Assembly: GCF_001984055.1 (NCBI RefSeq)
Contig: NZ_LYVO01000012.1
Coordinates: 1-64,000, forward strand
Length of the DNA: 64,000 nt
Origin: Variovorax sp. KK3
GTDB lineage: Bacteria > Pseudomonadota > Gammaproteobacteria > Burkholderiales > Burkholderiaceae_C
Direction: 5' to 3'
The position numbers were made by a program, and so were the translations under genes. Shown here in pieces: positions 54,372-63,053 of this stretch (its first letter is position 1; every line of letters starts with the position of its first letter). Below the pieces are notes generated by a model. That model made no database searches, was not told the DNA's origin, and worked only from the letters and a program-made list of their open reading frames with translations.

Positions 54372-57300
54372 TCACTGCCGCTTGAAGTGAAGCCCGGCGT
54401 CCGGCAGGGAAGCGCTGACCATGCTTGCCGTCGGATGTGGCTGGCTGCTGCTGCTCTTCGGTCCGGCGGGCGCGCCGGCCTCGCGAGATGCTGGCGCGAC
54501 GGCGCTGCGTTGCGGTACCAAGGACAGCAGTTGTGCGACCGTGTTCTTGAAGCGCTCGCGCGAACAATCGTGCGTCACCCTTTGCAGCGCAGATCGACGT
54601 ACCGCTTCCCAGAGTTGGGGTTCGCGATAGAGGCGCGCGCAGGCGGCGGCAAACGCGGCGGGCGAACTCGCCGCCAGGAAGTCCTTGCCTGCCTCCCAGC
54701 CCGTCTGTGCGGCCAGGAGATCGGTGACGACCGTGGGCACGCCTGCCGCGGCGGCCTCGTAGACCTTGAGTGGAATGCCGGCCGCGACGCGCGTGGGCGC
54801 GACCACCACTCTGGCCTTTTCGAACCAGGCGCGCAGGTCGTCGACGAGTCCGACGAGTTCGAGCCCATGGCCATCCAGCTTCGAGACGGATTCGGCGCGG
54901 TTGAGCCCGACCACTTTCAACTGAACGTCCTGCCCGAGTTCCTGCTTCAGGTGGGGCCAGATCTCATCGGCGAACCAGCGAAGCGAATCGGCGTTCGGCG
55001 CGGTGTCGTCGTGAATGGCGCCGACGAACAACAGGTCGGTTCGGTCGTCGAAGGGTGTGACGGTCGGCACGGCATCGACCGAATGGCTCAGGATGAACAC
55101 GGGCCCGACGCCGTGCGCCTCGAACTGCGATTTCTCGCGTGGCGACACCGAGATGATGGCGTCGGCGCTGCGGGTGAGCGAGATCTCGTCCGCGATCATC
55201 TGTTGGGCCTCGGCCGCAGCGACCGGCTCCCCGGCGAGTTCGCGCTCGATCAGCTTGCGCGACGCGAACAGGGCTTCGGCGTCGTAGAACACGCGCGCAT
55301 TGCCCAGCAGGTCCGGGCGGTCACGGGTCGCGGCGAGGAACTCCTGCATGTTGTGCGGGCGGCAGACCAGGATGGCGTCGTAGTAGCCGCGCCGTTCCTG
55401 CAGAAAGGCCTTCAGGCCGCCCGCGTCGTACCCGTGCATGACCTCGATGGAATCGGGAACGGATCGGCGGATTCCGTCCCAGGTTTCTGCATGCCTGAAC
55501 ATCGGGAACAGCGTGGTCTGCATTCCCGCTGCCGCGACTTCGCGCAGCAGTGCGTTCGACCTGGGATAGCCGGCGCCGAGCTTGGCATGCGGCACCCGGT
55601 CTTCGATGAAGAGCAGTCGCCGGGCATCGTTTCGCGCAGCCCGGGCGACCACCAGATTCGCGGCGTCGGCCGGCGATTGATGGGCCAGCCAGGCGGCATG
55701 GCGCTCTCGAAATATCTCGGCGTTGCGCCGCTGGAGTTCGATGGCCTGCTCGGATGTCGAAGAACTGCCGAACTCGTGGTGCAGGATCACGATGCCGGGG
55801 TCGAAGACGACGCGCTTGCCCGCTTCCCAGAGCCTCAGGCAATAGTCCGTTTCCTCGTAGTAGGCGGGTGCGTAGCGCTCGTCGAAGCCGCCCAGCGATT
55901 CGTAAAGCTTGCGCGGGGTCAGCAGGAAGGCGCCGGAGCAATAGTCGACGTCGCGCCGGTACATGAATTCCGGCGCATCCGGTTGCCCGCCGCGACCGTA
56001 GCCAATGCAGTTGCCGTCTTGCCAGACGATCGAACCCGCCTCCTGGAGCGTGCCGTCCGGCAGGACGATTCGTCCGCCGATCGCGCCGATCCCGGTGTCG
56101 GCGTCGCAGGCATGCACGGCGGTTTCGAGGGCGCCGGGCATCAACAGGGCATCGTTGTTGAGGAACAGCAGGTGCTTGCCGCGCGCGTCTCGCGCAGCGC
56201 GATTGGCGCCGCGCAGGAAGTGCAGGTTCTCCGGGCTGCGGATGATGCGCGCCCCTTCCACGCGATCGAGGAGTTGCGCTGTCGCGTCGCTGGAGCCGTT
56301 GTCGACGATGACGACTTCCACGCCCAGGCTGCTGCCGTTGGTGACTTCGGCAATCGACGAGAGGCAGGCGAAAGTCAATTCGGCCTGGTTGTAGAGCACC
56401 ATCAGGATGCTGACGTCGGGCGCCGGGTGCGCGGGAAGCTTCAGCGTTCCGCTGGACGTGAGAAAGACCTTCAGGCGCGTTGCGAACACGGCGCGCATAG
56501 CCGCCCTCGGGTCGCCTGGCGAAGCGGCAGCCGTCGATGCCGCCTCGACAGGGGCGCCGGGGCCGGAAACGTCGACTTCTGCGCGGCGCGGGCCGGACAG
56601 TTTGCGCAAGACGCCGGTGGCTGCGCGCAGCGGCGCCGTGATGCGCCAGGACGCCGAATTCCGGAACGCGTCGGCCAGTTCGTCGCGCATGCGCTGCTCG
56701 TTGGCGCGCACTTGCATGATCTCGCGCGCGAGTTCTTGCTGCTGTGCCGACAGGGTCCGGCCGAGGCGCTGGCTTTCCGCGGCCAGGCGTTGCCGTTCGT
56801 CGCTCCACGCGGCCTGGGCGCGTGCGTGGGCCGAGATCAGGCGTTCGGCATCCGCATCGCGTGCAGGCGGCGTGTCGGCATCGTGGTGTCGCGGTGCCTG
56901 GTTGATGCGGCGAATTTCTGCCGAGAGGCTCTCGATCCGGTGCTCGAGGTCCAGCATGCGAATCTGGCCGCGGAAGCTGTCGCCGCGCGCGGCGAAGAGT
57001 CGGCGCACGATACCGGACGCCGCGGGCGACTGCGACAGCTCGAACAGGCGCTGCATGAGCGGAGCCTGTGCACGGCCGACGCCGATCACGCCGAGGCCGC
57101 CGGCATGTTCGAAAGTGAAGGACGGATATTCGCGGGACAGCGCCGTCCAGAGGGCTGCGGCGCCGGAGGCCGCATCGCCGCCTTGAATGCCCTGCAGGAG
57201 CACCACCGCGCGGTCGGACAACGCGGATTTCCACGCCTGGAATACGTGCGTAAGGTCGCAGCCTTGCGCATCGCCGATGTGCAGCAGATCGATGCCACCT

Positions 57301-57701
57301 GCATCGACGTCGGACGCGAAGCGCGTGCGAATGGCATCGAAGTCGCTCTTTTCGACTTCGGAAAAGGCGCTGTAGTGATCGTCGTTGAACGTGCGCAATT
57401 CGGCGAACGCTTCGGCTTCGTTGGGGCCCGGGGCCACGCGGCCGTCCACGGCCGTGCAACGGGTCGAAAGCCCGAAGCGTTCCACCGCCTGGCAGTAGGC
57501 CGCATAGGCATTGCCATCGGTCGTACCGAGCTCCACCAGCACTTCGGGCCGTATGGCCTTGACGAGCCAGTAGGCCAGCGCAAGATGCCCGGCATTCCTC
57601 CCGGGTGGGGCGAGTCGGTCGGGCTCCCAGAACAACTCCTCGCCCACCTCCAGCGTTTCCACCACCTGGTGGATATGGAAACGCATTTCCCTTGTCTTCA
57701 T
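54372..57701 (-). CDS. Methyltransferase-like/coiled-coil/GT2/GT4 fusion protein
   Basis: A 1109-residue multidomain enzyme. Residues 40-215 look like a Methyltransf_24-type SAM domain (VLVELGTTDGNAYAAYC, AVDGRVAPGP, IDLLHIGDAQGCDLTHVF). Residues 240-355 are a coiled coil ending in RNSASWRITAPLRAATGVL. Residues 420-660 are GT2 (SILMVLYNQAELTFACLSSI, VDNGSSDATAQLL, LNNDALLMPGALETAV, YEETDYCLRLWEAGKRVVFD). Residues 710-1090 are GT-B/GT4-like (LLFIEDRVPHAKLGAGYPRS, LLFVGAIHDDTAPNADSLRWFADEIWPHL, APTRVAAGIPLKVYEAAAAG). AAGGA stands 5 nt before the ATG. It probably builds or caps the glycan exported by Wzm/Wzt encoded just upstream. Confidence 0.88.
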   Translation of the reverse strand: MKTREMRFHIHQVVETLEVGEELFWEPDRLAPPGRNAGHLALAYWLVKAIRPEVLVELGTTDGNAYAAYCQAVERFGLSTRCTAVDGRVAPGPNEAEAFAELRTFNDDHYSAFSEVEKSDFDAIRTRFASDVDAGGIDLLHIGDAQGCDLTHVFQAWKSALSDRAVVLLQGIQGGDAASGAAALWTALSREYPSFTFEHAGGLGVIGVGRAQAPLMQRLFELSQSPAASGIVRRLFAARGDSFRGQIRMLDLEHRIESLSAEIRRINQAPRHHDADTPPARDADAERLISAHARAQAAWSDERQRLAAESQRLGRTLSAQQQELAREIMQVRANEQRMRDELADAFRNSASWRITAPLRAATGVLRKLSGPRRAEVDVSGPGAPVEAASTAAASPGDPRAAMRAVFATRLKVFLTSSGTLKLPAHPAPDVSILMVLYNQAELTFACLSSIAEVTNGSSLGVEVVIVDNGSSDATAQLLDRVEGARIIRSPENLHFLRGANRAARDARGKHLLFLNNDALLMPGALETAVHACDADTGIGAIGGRIVLPDGTLQEAGSIVWQDGNCIGYGRGGQPDAPEFMYRRDVDYCSGAFLLTPRKLYESLGGFDERYAPAYYEETDYCLRLWEAGKRVVFDPGIVILHHEFGSSSTSEQAIELQRRNAEIFRERHAAWLAHQSPADAANLVVARAARNDARRLLFIEDRVPHAKLGAGYPRSNALLREVAAAGMQTTLFPMFRHAETWDGIRRSVPDSIEVMHGYDAGGLKAFLQERRGYYDAILVCRPHNMQEFLAATRDRPDLLGNARVFYDAEALFASRKLIERELAGEPVAAAEAQQMIADEISLTRSADAIISVSPREKSQFEAHGVGPVFILSHSVDAVPTVTPFDDRTDLLFVGAIHDDTAPNADSLRWFADEIWPHLKQELGQDVQLKVVGLNRAESVSKLDGHGLELVGLVDDLRAWFEKARVVVAPTRVAAGIPLKVYEAAAAGVPTVVTDLLAAQTGWEAGKDFLAASSPAAFAAACARLYREPQLWEAVRRSALQRVTHDCSRERFKNTVAQLLSLVPQRSAVAPASREAGAPAGPKSSSSQPHPTASMVSASLPDAGLHFKRQ

Positions 57702-57747
57702 CGCTATCCTTCTACTTGACCCGGGGCTGTTCCACAGGCTCGTGGGC

Positions 57748-57753
57748 AGTCTA
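57748..57753 (-). promoter_or_regulatory. Candidate -10 (TAGACT) for the giant transferase operon
   Basis: On the minus strand GGGATAGACTGCC lies 47 bp before the ATG at 57701, giving the transferase genes a promoter separate from manC-wzm-wzt. Confidence 0.35.
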
Positions 57754-57816
57754 TCCCGGTCGCGGAGCCGCCCAGAAGTGGCACACCGACTGTTTCCTGT
57801 GTCGGATCAAAGAGCA

Positions 57817-57852
57817 AATCGACCTCCTTGGGACTCTCCCGAAGGGTCGATT
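57817..57852 (-). terminator. Long hairpin between wzt and the giant transferase gene
   Basis: AATCGAC and GTCGATT arms enclose CCTT/AAGG and GGGA/TCCC pairs around a CTC loop, giving a stem of about 15 bp with two small bulges. On the minus strand it follows the wzt stop by 41 nt and is followed by TTGCTCTTTG, so it may end or attenuate the manC-wzm-wzt transcript. Confidence 0.5.
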
Positions 57853-57893
57853 CGAATCTGCAAACGGTTACAGCTTCGCCCAGCCGATGACGG

Positions 57894-58610
57894 CTAGCTG
57901 GCCACCACATTGGCTTCCACGATCCTGCCGTGTTCGAGGTGGATGACGCGGTTGCACTCCTTGGCGATCAGTTCCGGCGAATGCGAGGCCAGGACCAGGA
58001 TCCCGGACTTCGCGACGACGTCCCGCATGCGCTTTTCGGCCTTTTCGGTGAACTCGGCATCGCCCACCGACAGCCACTCGTCCATGAGCAGGATGTCGGC
58101 CTGGATGCTGGTCGAAATGGCGAAAGCCAGGCGCATCAGCATCCCGGTCGAATAGGTGCGCACCGGCATGTTGACGTATTCGCCGAGCCCGCTGAATTCG
58201 CAGATCTCCGGCGTGAGCGCGTCGATCTCTTTCTTGTTGAGGCCCATGATGAGGCCGCGCAACATGATGTTCTCGACGCCGGAAGCGTCGTGCTCGATGC
58301 CCAGAACCGGATCGATCAGGCTCGAAACGGTGCCCTGCCGCACGAATTCGCCGGACGAGGGTTCGTACACCCCCGCCAGCGTGCGCAGCAGGGTCGACTT
58401 GCCCGCGCCGTTGTGTCCTACCAGGCCCAGACGGTCGCCGCTCTTGAGCTCCAGGTTGATGTCGCTCAGCGCCTGCACCACGTTGACGCCGGTTTCCTTG
58501 CCGAAGCGGCCGCCGGTGACCGAGGCCGCAAGGGTCTTTTTCAGCGATGCGGCGCCGGCGCCGTAGATCGGGAAGTTGACCGAGCAGTTCTTGAGGGAGA
58601 TGAAAGCCAT
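57894..58610 (-). CDS. wzt: ABC transporter ATP-binding protein for polysaccharide export (Wzt/KpsT type)
   Basis: A 238-residue ATPase. Walker A GHNGAGKST is at residues 65-73, the signature is YSTGMLMRLAFA (the YSxGM variant of polysaccharide and teichoic acid exporters), Walker B is ILLMDEWLSVGD and the H-loop is VLASHSPELI. It lacks the C-terminal carbohydrate-binding domain of O9a-type Wzt, so in length it is like KpsT or short Wzt proteins that need no end-cap recognition or use a separate subunit. Seven nt after wzm. It powers export of a lipid-linked glycan. Confidence 0.92.
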   Translation of the reverse strand: MAFISLKNCSVNFPIYGAGAASLKKTLAASVTGGRFGKETGVNVVQALSDINLELKSGDRLGLVGHNGAGKSTLLRTLAGVYEPSSGEFVRQGTVSSLIDPVLGIEHDASGVENIMLRGLIMGLNKKEIDALTPEICEFSGLGEYVNMPVRTYSTGMLMRLAFAISTSIQADILLMDEWLSVGDAEFTEKAEKRMRDVVAKSGILVLASHSPELIAKECNRVIHLEHGRIVEANVVAS

Positions 58611-58617
58611 TTATTCG

Positions 58618-59421
58618 TTACAGCCAGTAGACGACGCGGCGCCGATAGCGCGCGAAAAGCAGACCCGACACCACCAGGCTGACGGCCGTCCACCCCACGA
58701 TGCCCCACCAGTTGTGGGCATCGGCGACGCCGCCCTTCAACGGGGCGCGCAGCAACTCGAGCATTTGCGCGAAGGGGTTGTAGAGGATGTATTGGGCGCG
58801 GCCAGGAAGGCTTTCCGGCAGCCAGAAGACGGGCGTCAGGAACATCAGCATCTGCATGATGCTGGTGACGATCTGGGTCACGTCGCGAAAGCGCGTGCAG
58901 ACCAGCCCGAGCGCCAGGCCCAGTGCCTGGGCATTGACGATGAGCAGCAGGAAAGCCGGCACGAAGAGAAGGGCGTCCCAACTCAGCGAGACGCCTGCCC
59001 ACAGCGCCACCGGGATGTAGATCACGATGTGGTGGGCGAACTGGATCATGTTGCGCGCCGTGCTGCGCCACACGAAGAGGCTGATCGGAAAGTACCCTTG
59101 CTTGAGGTAGTTGGCCGAGCCGATGAAGCCGTTGCATGCGTCGGTCACCATGCTGGAGAAGAAGCTCCAGAAGATGATGCCCAAGGCCAGGTGGGGGAAG
59201 AACCTCGAAAGGTCGGTGCCGAACAGCGAGCTGTACAGCGGCCCCATGCCGCCGATCATGGCGCCCATGCTGAGCGTCAGCCACAGCGGACCGAGCATCG
59301 AGCGGCGGTAGCGCAACACGATGTCGAACCATGCCAGCGTCCACCAGATGTCGGTGCGGCGGGTTCCTTCCCACCAGTCCGCCCACGCGCTGCGATGAAG
59401 ATTGGAGTGTGCCTGGGTCAT
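58618..59421 (-). CDS. wzm: ABC-2 transporter permease for polysaccharide export (Wzm/KpsM type)
   Basis: A 267-residue inner-membrane permease with six predicted helices. Family landmarks: WWEGTRRTDIWWTLAWFDIVLRYRRSMLGPLWLTLSMG at the N-terminus, FGTDLSRFFPHLALGIIFWSFFSSMV, NFIG-like ACNGFIGSANYLKQGYFPIS, and TRFRDVTQIVTSIMQMLMFLTPVFW. It forms the channel with Wzt for export of O-antigen or capsule precursor. ATG overlaps the manC stop by 4 nt. Confidence 0.93.
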   Translation of the reverse strand: MTQAHSNLHRSAWADWWEGTRRTDIWWTLAWFDIVLRYRRSMLGPLWLTLSMGAMIGGMGPLYSSLFGTDLSRFFPHLALGIIFWSFFSSMVTDACNGFIGSANYLKQGYFPISLFVWRSTARNMIQFAHHIVIYIPVALWAGVSLSWDALLFVPAFLLLIVNAQALGLALGLVCTRFRDVTQIVTSIMQMLMFLTPVFWLPESLPGRAQYILYNPFAQMLELLRAPLKGGVADAHNWWGIVGWTAVSLVVSGLLFARYRRRVVYWL

Positions 59422-60839
59422 ACGCGTCCGTAGGTATCCACCAGGCGAACGATGTCGTCTTCGCCGAGGTAGCTACCGCATTGGACTTCGATGAGAACCA
59501 GTTCATCCTGTCCGATATTGGTCAACCGATGCTTCTCCTTGAGGGGGATGTAGCGATATTCGCCGGGCAGGGTCTTGTGTTCCACGTCGCCGATCTGGAC
59601 GATGGCGGTTCCCTGGACGACGACCCAGTGTTCCGCGCGTTGATGGTGGTACTGCAGCGAAAGCGCTTCGCCGGGCTTCACGGTGATCCGCTTGACCTTG
59701 TAGCCGTCTTCTTCCTTGAGCGAGGCATAGGTGCCCCACGGCCGATGCACCACGGCCGGCAACTGCACGGCCTCGTGCTTGCGGGTGCGGAGGATGTCGA
59801 CCACCTTCTTGACTTCCTGGGCGCTGTCCTTGTGTGCCACCAGCAGGGCGTCCGGCGTATCGACGATCACCAAGTCGCGCAGTCCGAGGGCCGCGATGAG
59901 CTTCGGGCCGTGGCTCTCGACCTGGATGTGGGTGCCGGTGGTGTCCACGGCCACGACCTGATCGTTGGGAAAGGTATTTCCGCTCGCGTCCGCCGTCTGC
60001 GCGTTGGCGACGGCCGGCCAGGAGCCCACGTCGCTCCAGGCGAAGCGGGCAGGCACGACATGCACGTTGTCGGCGTGTTCCATGACCGCGTAGTCGATGC
60101 TGATGTCCGGCTGCAAGCCGAATGCGTGCAGGTCGAAATTCACCGCGCCGTCCTTGGCCTGCGCCGTGTCCAGCGCATGCCGCGCCGCGTGCATGACCTT
60201 GGGCGCATGGCGCTCCATGGCCGCGATGATCGCTGCGGCCGTGAAGCAGAACATGCCGCTGTTCCAGTAGTAGCGGCCGGTTGCCAGGTATTCCTGGGCC
60301 GTGGCCAGGTCGGGCTTCTCGACGAAGCCGATCGCTTTTTGGCTGTCGCGCGACACGCGCTCGACCTCGACGTAGCCGAAGCCGGTCTCGGGATTGGTCG
60401 GCACCACGCCGAACAGCACCAAAGCGCCCTCCTGTGCCAGCCGGAAGGCTTCGCTCGCGCTGGCCACGAAGGCCTCGACGTCGGGGACCAGGTGGTCGGC
60501 CGACAGAACCAGCATCACCGTGTCGGCGCCGAACTGCCGTTCGCATTGCAGGGCTGCCAGCGCGATGGCCGGCGCCGTGTTGCGGGCCCGGGGCTCCAGC
60601 AGGAAAGTGGTGGAAGGCGGATCGCTCAGCTGCTTCAACACGTCCTTGGTGAGGAAATGGTGGTCCTTATTGGTCACCACCATGAGGTCGCCCGTGCCGC
60701 AAGCCTGGCCTCGCTCGATCGCCTGTTGCAGGAGCGTGCTGCCTCCCAGCTTCATGAAGGGCTTGGGAAAGGCTTGTCTGGAAAGCGGCCAGAGTCTGGA
60801 ACCGGAGCCCCCCGACAGCACCACTGAGAGCAAACGCAT
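59418..60839 (-). CDS. manC: Mannose-1-phosphate guanylyltransferase/mannose-6-phosphate isomerase
   Basis: A 473-residue bifunctional type II enzyme. The N-terminal guanylyltransferase has LSGGSGSRLWPLSRQAFPKPF (residues 8-28) and LVLSADHLVPD; the C-terminal cupin isomerase (about 330-473) has RPWGTYASLKEEDGYKVKRITVKPGEALSLQYHHQRAEHWVVVQG with zinc-binding histidines and the EVQCGSYLGEDDIVRLVDTYGR ending. It produces GDP-mannose for the two Gmd enzymes. First gene of minus block D, with TAAAAT about 30 bp upstream. Confidence 0.96.
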   Translation of the reverse strand: MRLLSVVLSGGSGSRLWPLSRQAFPKPFMKLGGSTLLQQAIERGQACGTGDLMVVTNKDHHFLTKDVLKQLSDPPSTTFLLEPRARNTAPAIALAALQCERQFGADTVMLVLSADHLVPDVEAFVASASEAFRLAQEGALVLFGVVPTNPETGFGYVEVERVSRDSQKAIGFVEKPDLATAQEYLATGRYYWNSGMFCFTAAAIIAAMERHAPKVMHAARHALDTAQAKDGAVNFDLHAFGLQPDISIDYAVMEHADNVHVVPARFAWSDVGSWPAVANAQTADASGNTFPNDQVVAVDTTGTHIQVESHGPKLIAALGLRDLVIVDTPDALLVAHKDSAQEVKKVVDILRTRKHEAVQLPAVVHRPWGTYASLKEEDGYKVKRITVKPGEALSLQYHHQRAEHWVVVQGTAIVQIGDVEHKTLPGEYRYIPLKEKHRLTNIGQDELVLIEVQCGSYLGEDDIVRLVDTYGRV

Positions 60840-60869
60840 TGGTTTCTTTCTCTTGGGGAAAAGCCGGCG

Positions 60870-60875
60870 ATTTTA
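60870..60875 (-). promoter_or_regulatory. Candidate -10 (TAAAAT) for manC-wzm-wzt
   Basis: On the minus strand GGTAAAATCGCCGGC lies about 30 bp before the manC ATG and sits inside a GCCGG/CCGGC dyad (60863-60880), which might be an operator. Confidence 0.4.
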
Positions 60876-60932
60876 CCGGCCAGTGCCTCGGTGCCCCGCC
60901 GCGCCCATGGCAGAGCACCAGTTCGAACGGAA

Positions 60933-60938
60933 GATAAT
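60933..60938 (+). promoter_or_regulatory. Candidate -10 (GATAAT) for plus block E
   Basis: GATAATCACGC is identical over 11 bases to the block A promoter at 18126, suggesting both blocks are read by the same holoenzyme. The leader would be about 68 nt. Confidence 0.4.
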
Positions 60939-61006
60939 CACGCTCGGCGCCATGACAACGACAATGCGCCCGCCGCCAGATCGCCCCAGACTCCCCCAGC
61001 GACCGC

Positions 61007-63025
61007 ATGCCGCCTCAAGAAGAACAGTCCCACCTCGCACACCCCAAGTACCGCCCCGACATCGACGGCCTGCGCGCGATCGCCGTCCTCTCCGTCGTGG
61101 CCTTCCATGCCTTCCCCAAATGGATGCCGGGCGGGTTCATCGGTGTCGACATCTTCTTCGTGATCTCGGGCTTCCTGATCTCGACCATCATCTTCGGCAG
61201 CCTGGCAGGCGAAGGCTTCAGCTACCGCGAGTTCTACGCGCGACGCATCCGCCGCATCTTTCCGGCGCTGCTGGTGGTGATGGCCGTCACCTTCGTCTTC
61301 GGCTGGTACGTGCTGCTCGCCGACGAGTTCAGCCAGCTCGGCAAGCACCTGCTGGCCAGTGCGGGCTTCGTGGCCAACCTCGTGTTCTGGGGCGAGGCGG
61401 GTTACTTCGACACTGCGGCCGAAAGCAAGCCGCTGCTGCACCTGTGGTCGCTCGCGGTCGAAGAGCAGTTCTACATCTTCTGGCCCGTGTTGCTGGGCCT
61501 GGCCTGGCGCTTCGGCGGCGGTCGCAACCGCAGCATGCTCACCTGGATGTGGGTGGTCGTGGTGCTGTCCTTCCTGCTGAACGTGCTGGGCGTGCACCGC
61601 TATGCCACCGCCACCTTCTATTCGCCGCTTCCGCGCATGTGGGAACTGGCGGCCGGTGCCCTGCTGGCCTGGAGCGCCATGCGTCGGGAGGCGCACCGCA
61701 ACGTGTTCCGGCGAGAACTGCGCAGCGTTCTCGGTCTGGCACTGCTCGCGCTGGGCCTGGTGCTGATCAGTCGAGGCAAGGCCTTTCCGGGATTCTGGGC
61801 GCTGTTGCCGGTGGTGGGAGCGTGCCTCTGCATCTCGGCGGGGCCGGGCGCCTGGCTCAACCGGCACCTGCTGGGGTCGCGGCCCATGGTCTGGGTCGGG
61901 CTCATCAGCTACCCGCTGTACCTGTGGCACTGGCCGCTGCTCGCGTACGCGCGCATCCTCGAGGGCGCGGAGCCCTCGCGCAACGTCCGCATCGCGGCGG
62001 TGGTGGCGGCGGTCGTGCTGGCCTGGCTCACCTACCGCTTCGTCGAATTGCGCCTGCGCCGGCGCAAGGAGGCAGGCGTCGTCAAGTGGCTGGCCGTGGG
62101 AATGGTGGCGCTGGCCGTCGCGGGCCTGGTGCTCTACGGGCGCATCCTGCCGCCGCGCAACAACGACCCCACCGTCCAGGCGATCGTCGCGGCGAATGCC
62201 GACTGGGCCTTCCCGGACGGCATGAAGGAAGAGCGGGAGCGCGGCGAGCTCATCTATCGCGTCGGCAACGGCAAGGAACGTGTGCTTCTGCTGGGCGACA
62301 GCCACATCGAGCAATTCGGGCCGCGCGCGGTCGAACTCGACCGCATCGCGCCCGACCGGCTCAAGACGCTTTATTTCGGCACGCGGGGCGCCTGTCCGCC
62401 GGTGCCGCAGCTCTTCGAGGACCGCGACCCCGGCTGCGGCCCGCGGCGCGAGCAACTGCTGAAGTTCGCCTTCAGCCCCGAGATCGACACCGTGATCCTC
62501 GGCGCCTGCTGGACCTGCTATTTCGACATTGCCGAAGTCATGCCCGGCGCCAGTGCACCGCCGCCGCCCGATCGCTACTATTTCCTCGACATGCAAGGCC
62601 GCCACTACCTGCGCGGCGGCGACGGCGTGGCCCGATCGCTCGTGTCGCTGGAGACCTTGATCAAGCTGCTGCGTGCCGCCAACAAGAAGGTGTACCTGGT
62701 CCTGAACCCGCCGCTCTCGGCCGAGTTCGAGCCTCGTCTCTTGATCCACGGCAGCCGCCTGGGCACCATGACCGCTTCGCCGTCGCCGTCGTCGGCACCG
62801 TTCCCGCCGGCCCAGAAGGCCCTGCAGGATCGGCTTCGTCTGTTGGCCGAGAAGGCGGGGGCCATCGTGCTCGACCCGGCACCCGCCGTCTGCCTGAGCG
62901 ACCAGCAATGCATGCGCAGCGGCGCCGGCGGCGAGCCGGTCTACAAGGATGGCGCCCACCTGCGTGCGGGCTTCGTGCGCAACGCGGCCACTTTTCTCGA
63001 CCCTGCGATCACCGAGTCGCGATGA
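61007..63025 (+). CDS. OafA-type O-acyltransferase with SGNH domain
   Basis: A 672-residue membrane acyltransferase. Residues 1-375 are the acyltransferase 3 domain with about ten helices (YRPDIDGLRAIAVLSVVAFHAF, GGFIGVDIFFVISGFLIS, RRIRRIFPALLVV, HLWSLAVEEQFYIFWP). Residues 410-672 are a periplasmic SGNH hydrolase-like domain with the GDSH block at S432 and a C-terminal DGAHLRAGFVRNAATFLD carrying the Asp and His. This matches OafA/OatA-like enzymes that O-acetylate O-antigen or peptidoglycan. It leads block E and is divergent from manC. Confidence 0.93.
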   Translation: MPPQEEQSHLAHPKYRPDIDGLRAIAVLSVVAFHAFPKWMPGGFIGVDIFFVISGFLISTIIFGSLAGEGFSYREFYARRIRRIFPALLVVMAVTFVFGWYVLLADEFSQLGKHLLASAGFVANLVFWGEAGYFDTAAESKPLLHLWSLAVEEQFYIFWPVLLGLAWRFGGGRNRSMLTWMWVVVVLSFLLNVLGVHRYATATFYSPLPRMWELAAGALLAWSAMRREAHRNVFRRELRSVLGLALLALGLVLISRGKAFPGFWALLPVVGACLCISAGPGAWLNRHLLGSRPMVWVGLISYPLYLWHWPLLAYARILEGAEPSRNVRIAAVVAAVVLAWLTYRFVELRLRRRKEAGVVKWLAVGMVALAVAGLVLYGRILPPRNNDPTVQAIVAANADWAFPDGMKEERERGELIYRVGNGKERVLLLGDSHIEQFGPRAVELDRIAPDRLKTLYFGTRGACPPVPQLFEDRDPGCGPRREQLLKFAFSPEIDTVILGACWTCYFDIAEVMPGASAPPPPDRYYFLDMQGRHYLRGGDGVARSLVSLETLIKLLRAANKKVYLVLNPPLSAEFEPRLLIHGSRLGTMTASPSPSSAPFPPAQKALQDRLRLLAEKAGAIVLDPAPAVCLSDQQCMRSGAGGEPVYKDGAHLRAGFVRNAATFLDPAITESR

Positions 63026-63053
63026 TGCTTCCGCGCACCAAGGACGACCGCAC

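Noticed and set aside
54333-57719. A 1128-codon open frame on the plus strand opposite the giant transferase
   Set aside because: The minus frame has clear methyltransferase-like, GT2 and GT4 motifs and a good ribosome site; the plus product has none.
60951-60953. ATG as start of the OafA-type acyltransferase
   Set aside because: Out of frame with the acyltransferase (56-nt offset from 61007).
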